DNA from: Thiomicrospira cyclica ALM1 | GTDB lineage: Bacteria; Pseudomonadota; Gammaproteobacteria; Thiomicrospirales; Thiomicrospiraceae | Direction: 5' to 3' | DNA length: 64,000 bases | Assembly (NCBI RefSeq): GCF_000214825.1 | Contig: NC_015581.1 | Location: 124,001 to 188,000 of the forward strand | Shown here: one piece after another, positions 59,798-64,000 of the stretch | How the letters are laid out: every line of letters begins with the position of its first letter | How positions within the stretch are numbered: the stretch's first letter is position 1 | Program-made: the position numbers and the translations under genes | The notes under the pieces: model-generated | The model's database searches: none | What the model was told of the DNA's origin: nothing | Seen by the model: the letters and a program-made list of their open reading frames with translations, nothing else

Positions 59798-60604
59798 ATG
59801 AAAACCCATGATCTTACAAAACTATTTGCTAAAAAGGTTTGGTTAGTTGGTGCCTCGCAAGGTATAGGTTTAGGCTTGCTAAAAAGTTGGTTAGCCGATG
59901 GCGTTCAGGTTGTCGCATCAGCACGAAATACCCAAAATTCGCCAGAGTTAGTGTCTTTATTAGCAACCTATCCAGAGCAGTTAATATTACTTGACCTGGA
60001 TGTGGCGGCTGATGAATCTTTTGAAGCTGAAGTAGCGCAGGCCTGGTCGGCTTTTGATGGCTTAGACGCATGGTTTTATAATGTGGGTGCCTATTTTCCT
60101 ATGTCGAGTCATGATTGGGACATGAACGCTTTTATGCAGATGAACCAGGCTAATTATTTGGGTGCTGTGAAATTAATGCTGCCTTTGCGTGATTATTTTA
60201 TGGCGCAAGGGCATGGGCGCTGGGTTTGGAATGCCAGTGTAGCGGGTTATTTTGGCTTGCCTTATGGCGGTGGTTATTCGGCACCCAAAGCCGCTTTAAT
60301 TAATTTGGCTGAGTCTTTAGCGCCAGAATTGGCGGAAGCAGGGATTCGATTGCAAATTATTAATCATGGTTTTGTAAAAACCCGTTTAACGGCTAAAAAC
60401 GATTTTGCGATGCCGGGATTGCTGGAGCCTGAGCAGGCCGCTGAGGCCATTAATCATGGTTTGGTAAAAAATAGTGGTTTTGAAATTCGGTTTCCGCGAG
60501 GTTTGGTGAGCTTTTTAAGTCTTTTAAAATGTTTACCTTATCGAATAAGTTTACGTTTGACACAGCGAATGTTAAAGCCTAAGAAAGAGGTTGCGGATCT
60601 ATGA
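59798..60604 (+). CDS. short-chain dehydrogenase/reductase
   Basis: NAD(P)-dependent SDR, 268 aa. Cofactor motif VGASQGIGLGLL, SARN, structural NVGAYF (NNAG position), catalytic serine in NASVAGY and YSAPK. The C-terminus is basic and hydrophobic (LKCLPYRISLRL), possibly membrane-associated. Substrate unknown; such SDRs occur in light/singlet-oxygen regulons beside Cfa-like genes. First of three overlapping plus-strand genes. Contains CAGGCCTGG read QAW. Confidence 0.9.
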   Translation: MKTHDLTKLFAKKVWLVGASQGIGLGLLKSWLADGVQVVASARNTQNSPELVSLLATYPEQLILLDLDVAADESFEAEVAQAWSAFDGLDAWFYNVGAYFPMSSHDWDMNAFMQMNQANYLGAVKLMLPLRDYFMAQGHGRWVWNASVAGYFGLPYGGGYSAPKAALINLAESLAPELAEAGIRLQIINHGFVKTRLTAKNDFAMPGLLEPEQAAEAINHGLVKNSGFEIRFPRGLVSFLSLLKCLPYRISLRLTQRMLKPKKEVADL

Positions 60605-61101
60605 CAGACCAGTATTACGAGCTTAAAGCGGCACCAGGTCTGCGGGATGATAAACGTCCGGTACAAAGTATTGACGAGGTTTTGGATGCTTATCAAGAGT
60701 TATTCGAGAGCTTAAACGCACAAACAATGGCGGCAGCCTTTACAAAAGTGTTTGCGCCTCAGGTCTATTTTAAAGATCCGTTTAATGAAATTAAGGGGCG
60801 GGCGAAGCTGCTTGAATTATTCGAGCATATGTTTGCCACTCTACATGAGCCGATGTTTCGCATTCACCATAAAGCCGGAGCAGGCAATACCGGTTATTTG
60901 GAATGGCGTTTTTATTTTCGCCTCAAGCCAGCACAGCCTGTTAAGCAAATTAATGGCATGAGTAAAATTGTCATTGATGAGCAGGGCTGGGTTATTGTGC
61001 ATATCGACTATTGGGATAGTGGCGAGTATGTATATCACCAAGTGCCGTTGATTGGTGCCCTAACTCGTTGGATTGCAAAAAAACTGCGAGCGCCCGTTTA
61101 A
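60601..61101 (+). CDS. NTF2/SnoaL-like protein
   Basis: 166 aa. One NTF2-like fold: helical N-terminus SIDEVLDAYQELFESL, VYFKDPFNEIKGRAKLLELFEHMF and a beta-rich half with GYLEWRFYFRL and GMSKIVIDEQGWVIVHIDYWD. No catalytic assignment possible; such domains bind small hydrophobic ligands. Overlaps the SDR stop by 4 nt (ATGA) and abuts the next gene, so cotranscribed with both. Confidence 0.85.
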   Translation: MTDQYYELKAAPGLRDDKRPVQSIDEVLDAYQELFESLNAQTMAAAFTKVFAPQVYFKDPFNEIKGRAKLLELFEHMFATLHEPMFRIHHKAGAGNTGYLEWRFYFRLKPAQPVKQINGMSKIVIDEQGWVIVHIDYWDSGEYVYHQVPLIGALTRWIAKKLRAPV

Positions 61102-62358
61102 ATGTCGGCACAACCGGTTTGGTATGGTTTGCCGGCCTGGCCTTTGGCCATGCTCGGTATCCCTTTGTATATTTATTTACCAGCCTATTATCATGAGATG
61201 GGCGTTGGTTTGGCCGCTATTGGTATTGTCTTGTTGGTCGCCAGAATGTCAGATGTTATCACTGATCCCTTGTTGGGCTGGTTGCGTGATCATCTGAGCC
61301 CCAATGGCCATTATTTCATGATCGGTGTTGGCTGGGCGCTGTTGTTAGTCGGTTTAGGATTTTTGTTATTGCCAGCGGAGCCCACGGCCATCGGTTTATT
61401 TGTATGGTCACTCGTGGTCTATTTGGCATGGACGCTGATTATGATCCCCTATCAGGCGCTGAGTGCTGAGGTGACGGAGGATTTACATCATAAAACCAGC
61501 TTTACGTCGACACGGGAAGCCTTTGCAATATTAGGCGTTGTGACGGTGCTGAGTTTGCCCGTGTTGATTAACGCGAGTCCAACCAGTCGATTGTTGTTTG
61601 AAGTTCTCTATCCGCTGGTGGCGGTTGCATTGACGTTGTTTCTAGCTTTGATGTTATGGCGGTTGGAACGGCCTGTCGTGGTTTCTTTGCCTCAGCCATC
61701 GGTTCAGCCTTCTTTTATGAGCAAGTTGATGTATGTATGGGGGGACCCGGCTAGTCGTCGCCTCTTGCCGGCGTATTTTTTTAATAGCCTAGCGAATGCG
61801 TTGCCAGCCACGCTATTTATTTTGTTTGTGCAGGGTTACTTAGACTTAGAGCCACAAACCGGTTTGCTACTGTTAGCTTTTTTTATTGCCGGTGTGTTGG
61901 GCTTGCCTGTTTGGGTTTGGTTGGCAAAGCGAATCGGCAAGTATCAGGCTTGGCAAGCGTCAATTGTCTTGGCTTGCTTAAGCTTTGTGTGGGTGTTTAC
62001 TCTCGAACCAGGGCAGTTTGTCGCATTTTTAATCATTAGCTTTGTGTCGGGGTTAAGTTTGGGTGCTGATGTTGCCTTACCCTCATCCATTCAAGCAGAT
62101 GTCGCGCAAAACTTATCCAAGCAGCAGGGTCCGATGAGTGGCGTTTTATTTGGTATTTGGGGGATGTTAACGAAGTTGGCCTTAGCCTTGGCGGTCGGCG
62201 TTAGCTTGCCTTTGATCGATTGGGCTGGCTGGAATCAGCAAACACCCGAAAGTATGACGATGATGCTCTGGTTGTATGCCGGAGTGCCAATTGCGATTAA
62301 ACTGATGGTGTTGGCGTATTTGTTTGGTACTCGTCGCCCAGCGCTTGCGAAATCCTAA
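61102..62358 (+). CDS. MFS transporter, GPH (MelB-like) type
   Basis: Inner-membrane carrier, 418 aa, twelve membrane segments. GPH-family signatures: LLVARMSDVITDPLLGWLRD between TM2 and TM3, and MIPYQALSAEVTED after TM4. The ATG follows the previous stop without a gap. Substrate unknown; despite family name a sugar is not implied, as related carriers sit in light-stress clusters. Last gene of the plus-strand operon; its stop is 26 bp from the convergent znuB and no clear terminator is seen. Confidence 0.87.
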   Translation: MSAQPVWYGLPAWPLAMLGIPLYIYLPAYYHEMGVGLAAIGIVLLVARMSDVITDPLLGWLRDHLSPNGHYFMIGVGWALLLVGLGFLLLPAEPTAIGLFVWSLVVYLAWTLIMIPYQALSAEVTEDLHHKTSFTSTREAFAILGVVTVLSLPVLINASPTSRLLFEVLYPLVAVALTLFLALMLWRLERPVVVSLPQPSVQPSFMSKLMYVWGDPASRRLLPAYFFNSLANALPATLFILFVQGYLDLEPQTGLLLLAFFIAGVLGLPVWVWLAKRIGKYQAWQASIVLACLSFVWVFTLEPGQFVAFLIISFVSGLSLGADVALPSSIQADVAQNLSKQQGPMSGVLFGIWGMLTKLALALAVGVSLPLIDWAGWNQQTPESMTMMLWLYAGVPIAIKLMVLAYLFGTRRPALAKS

Positions 62359-62384
62359 TCTTAACTAGTTAGATTAATTGGGGG

Positions 62385-63185
62385 CTAGGTTGCGCGAGGG
62401 CGAATGGTTTGCAGTAACAGTGTCAGCAAAAACAAACCTAGCGCACAGACCACAATAGCGGGACCGGTGGGAACGTCAATATACCAAGACAAGCCAAGCC
62501 CCAATAGTATCGCTAGACTGGCCAATATCACCGCAAATACCAGCATTTGTTCCGGCGAATGAGCCCAGCGTCTTGCGGTTGCTGCCGGCAAAATCAGCAG
62601 GGATGTGATGAGCAAAATTCCAACGACCTTCATCGACATAGCAATGACCAGTGCCAGCAGTAACGTCATTTGAAGTTGGAGGCGCGAAACTGCGACACCT
62701 TCTACCTGAGCCAGGTCGGTGTTGAGCGTTAAGTTGATTAACTTATGCCATTGGGTGGTTAAAAATAACGTAACCAGTCCCGCTATACCCAGCATTAATA
62801 GCAAATCATAAAGGGTCAGGTTAAGGATGTCTCCAAACAAAAAGCTCATAATATCAATATTAACTTGGGCTTGAAGGGCGACTAAAACCAGACCGCTGGC
62901 CAGGCTGCCATGTGCCAAAATACCGAGCAAGGTATCATTGGCGAGCTGCGTGTGGCGTCTTAAAAAGTGCAGGCTAATAACCAGTAAAAACGATGTCATC
63001 AAGATGGCGAGGCTTAAATTAATGCTCAGCATTAAGCCAATGCCAACACCGAGTAAGGCGGAATGGGCTAAGGTTTCACCAAAATAGGCTTGGCGTTGCC
63101 AAACCACAAAGAGACCTAAAGGTGCGGCAATCCATGCCGTGAGTAATCCGCCCAAAAGTGCCAGCCAGATAAAGTAGTCAAGCAT
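62385..63185 (-). CDS. znuB: zinc/manganese ABC transporter permease
   Basis: ABC-3 family inner-membrane permease, 266 aa, about eight membrane segments. AAPLGLFVVWQRQAYFGETLAHSALLG near the N-terminus and a central helix VVGILLITSLLILPAATARRW are family features. Overlaps znuC by 8 nt. Zinc is the likely metal given the His-rich ZnuC tail; manganese or iron cannot be excluded from sequence. Confidence 0.88.
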   Translation of the reverse strand: MLDYFIWLALLGGLLTAWIAAPLGLFVVWQRQAYFGETLAHSALLGVGIGLMLSINLSLAILMTSFLLVISLHFLRRHTQLANDTLLGILAHGSLASGLVLVALQAQVNIDIMSFLFGDILNLTLYDLLLMLGIAGLVTLFLTTQWHKLINLTLNTDLAQVEGVAVSRLQLQMTLLLALVIAMSMKVVGILLITSLLILPAATARRWAHSPEQMLVFAVILASLAILLGLGLSWYIDVPTGPAIVVCALGLFLLTLLLQTIRPRAT

Positions 63186-63939
63186 GGTGATGAGGTTCCG
63201 TGTGTTGATGTTCGCAATGATGGGGCTGATGCTGATACCAGGCCTGGTAGGGGCTCATATCGCCAAATTGGGCCAAAAAGTCGGGATGGTCTTGAATGTG
63301 CGCGAGACTGCCACTACAACAAACATGACGATTCAAGCAGATAACCTGATCGGTGTTTTTCATCACCAAATGTAAATCGTGGCTAATCATTAACACGGCG
63401 CAGCGGCGTTGGCGTTGTTGCTGATAAATCAGTTGGTAGAGTTGGTTTTGGCTTTGTAGGTCAATGCCCTGTACGGGCTCGTCAAGAACCAAAAGATTCG
63501 GGTCGCGGATGAGTGCGCGTGCTAATAGTACCCGTTGCAGTTCACCACCGGACAGGCTGTGCACCGGTTGTTCTAGCAATTGGCTTAATAGTAATTGTTC
63601 ATTAAGCTCGTCAATGGCTGTGTTAAGATGCTTTTGGCTTGTTTTAGCATCAAACCCCAGTGCTAGAAAACGTCTAACACTCAACGGCAGAGTTGGGTCA
63701 ATAAACAACTTTTGTGGCATAAAGCCCACCCGCAAGTTTGCAGCGTGAGTAACATAGCCACTGGTTGGGGTAAGAATTTTTAATAGGATTTTAACCAAGC
63801 TTGACTTCCCGGCGCCATTGGGACCGATTAGGGTCGTGATTTGGTCAGCTGCAAGGGTTAGGTTGATATTGTCTAATGCGAGGCGTTGTTGCCTGTAGCT
63901 CTGACAGATATGGTGCGCTTGGATAAGAATATTTTTCAT
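63178..63939 (-). CDS. znuC: zinc ABC transporter ATP-binding protein
   Basis: Peripheral ATPase of the metal importer, 253 aa. Walker A GPNGAGKSSLVK (about 39-50), signature LSGGELQRVLLARAL, Walker B LLVLDEPVQGID, H-loop MISHDLHLV. The last 20 residues or so hold ten histidines and a cysteine (QPHHCEHQHTEPHHHA), a likely zinc buffer or sensor. ATG 63939 lies 31 bp or less from the divergent partial gene. Confidence 0.9.
   Translation of the reverse strand: MKNILIQAHHICQSYRQQRLALDNINLTLAADQITTLIGPNGAGKSSLVKILLKILTPTSGYVTHAANLRVGFMPQKLFIDPTLPLSVRRFLALGFDAKTSQKHLNTAIDELNEQLLLSQLLEQPVHSLSGGELQRVLLARALIRDPNLLVLDEPVQGIDLQSQNQLYQLIYQQQRQRRCAVLMISHDLHLVMKNTDQVICLNRHVCCSGSLAHIQDHPDFLAQFGDMSPYQAWYQHQPHHCEHQHTEPHHHA
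63236..63249. repeat. TACCAGGCCTGGTA iterated palindrome
   Basis: 14-bp perfect palindrome inside znuC, read YQAWY. Confidence 0.85.
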
Positions 63940-63970
63940 AAGTTAGTTAGTTTACATGGAGACGTACAGA

Positions 63971-64000
63971 ATGCGAAGATTGCTCAAGCAAATTTTTATA
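63971..64000 (+). CDS. 5' end of a divergent gene, probably znuA (cut by window edge)
   Basis: ATG at 63971 after GGAGACG opens MRRLLKQIFI, which looks like the start of a signal peptide; an in-frame ATG at 63956 is the alternative. Divergent position next to znuCB suggests the periplasmic zinc-binding protein ZnuA, but only ten codons are visible. The 31-bp gap must hold both promoters and any Zur site; I see no clear Zur box. Confidence 0.4.
   Translation, partial: MRRLLKQIFI

Noticed and set aside
63940-63970. Zur box between znuC and the divergent gene
   Set aside because: AT-rich, but no recognisable inverted repeat of the Zur type in the 31 bp.

Overview
The window looks like a chromosomal segment of a gammaproteobacterium. 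The str, S10, spc and alpha ribosomal operons follow each other, the groES promoter has the sigma-32 form, and Gram-negative envelope genes (porin, LptM, lipoproteins, ZnuBC) are present. The gene set and moderate-to-low GC would fit a Thiomicrospira/Hydrogenovibrio-like sulfur oxidiser, but that is a guess from general impression; no taxon marker here settles it. There are no tRNA or rRNA genes, insertion sequences, phage genes or CRISPR arrays.

Layout. 1-21.2 kb: 3' end of rpoC, then rpsL-rpsG-fusA-tuf, the S10 operon (rpsJ to rpsQ), the spc operon (rplN to secY, without rpmJ) and the alpha operon (rpsM-rpsK-rpsD-rpoA-rplQ). Strong promoters and hairpins mark the boundaries. 21.2-30.5 kb: TatD-like hydrolase, tcdA, an unknown 367-aa protein, lptM-lysA (minus), an esterase, a thioesterase, coaBC and uvrA (minus). 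30.6-35.5 kb: a light/DNA-repair block with a flavin-reductase-like protein, two small proteins, a divergent photolyase-like protein with a C-terminal beta-clamp motif, a 52-aa DUF2256 protein and an Fe-S photolyase of the PhrB type. It sits between uvrA and yajR-ssb. 35.6-52.5 kb: yajR-like MFS, ssb, ispB, rplU-rpmA-obgE-proB, a second MFS, a BCCT transporter with a porin, groES-groEL, argC, erpA, citrate synthase, rplM-rpsI.

52.6-62.4 kb is the most interesting region. A short LOV blue-light receptor gene faces a MerR regulator of the class II LitR type. That regulator is the last gene of a tightly overlapping seven-gene minus-strand operon: FAD oxidoreductase, DUF1365, Cfa-like methyltransferase, DUF3833 lipoprotein, chalcone-isomerase-like protein, CPD photolyase, LitR. 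A three-gene plus-strand operon (SDR, NTF2-like, GPH-type MFS) diverges from it across 65 bp holding two 11-bp tandem repeats. I read this as a self-contained blue-light / singlet-oxygen response module combining DNA repair with membrane-lipid modification. znuB-znuC and the first codons of a divergent gene (probably znuA) close the window.

A second signal overlays the last 41 kb: the 8-bp palindrome CAGGCCTG, usually within CCAGGCCTGG and up to the 16-bp TAACCAGGCCTGGTTA, occurs about 21 times. I found none in the first 23 kb of ribosomal genes. It lies mostly inside genes and in eleven places is read as the tripeptide Gln-Ala-Trp in unrelated proteins. It resembles a highly iterated palindrome of the HIP1 kind.
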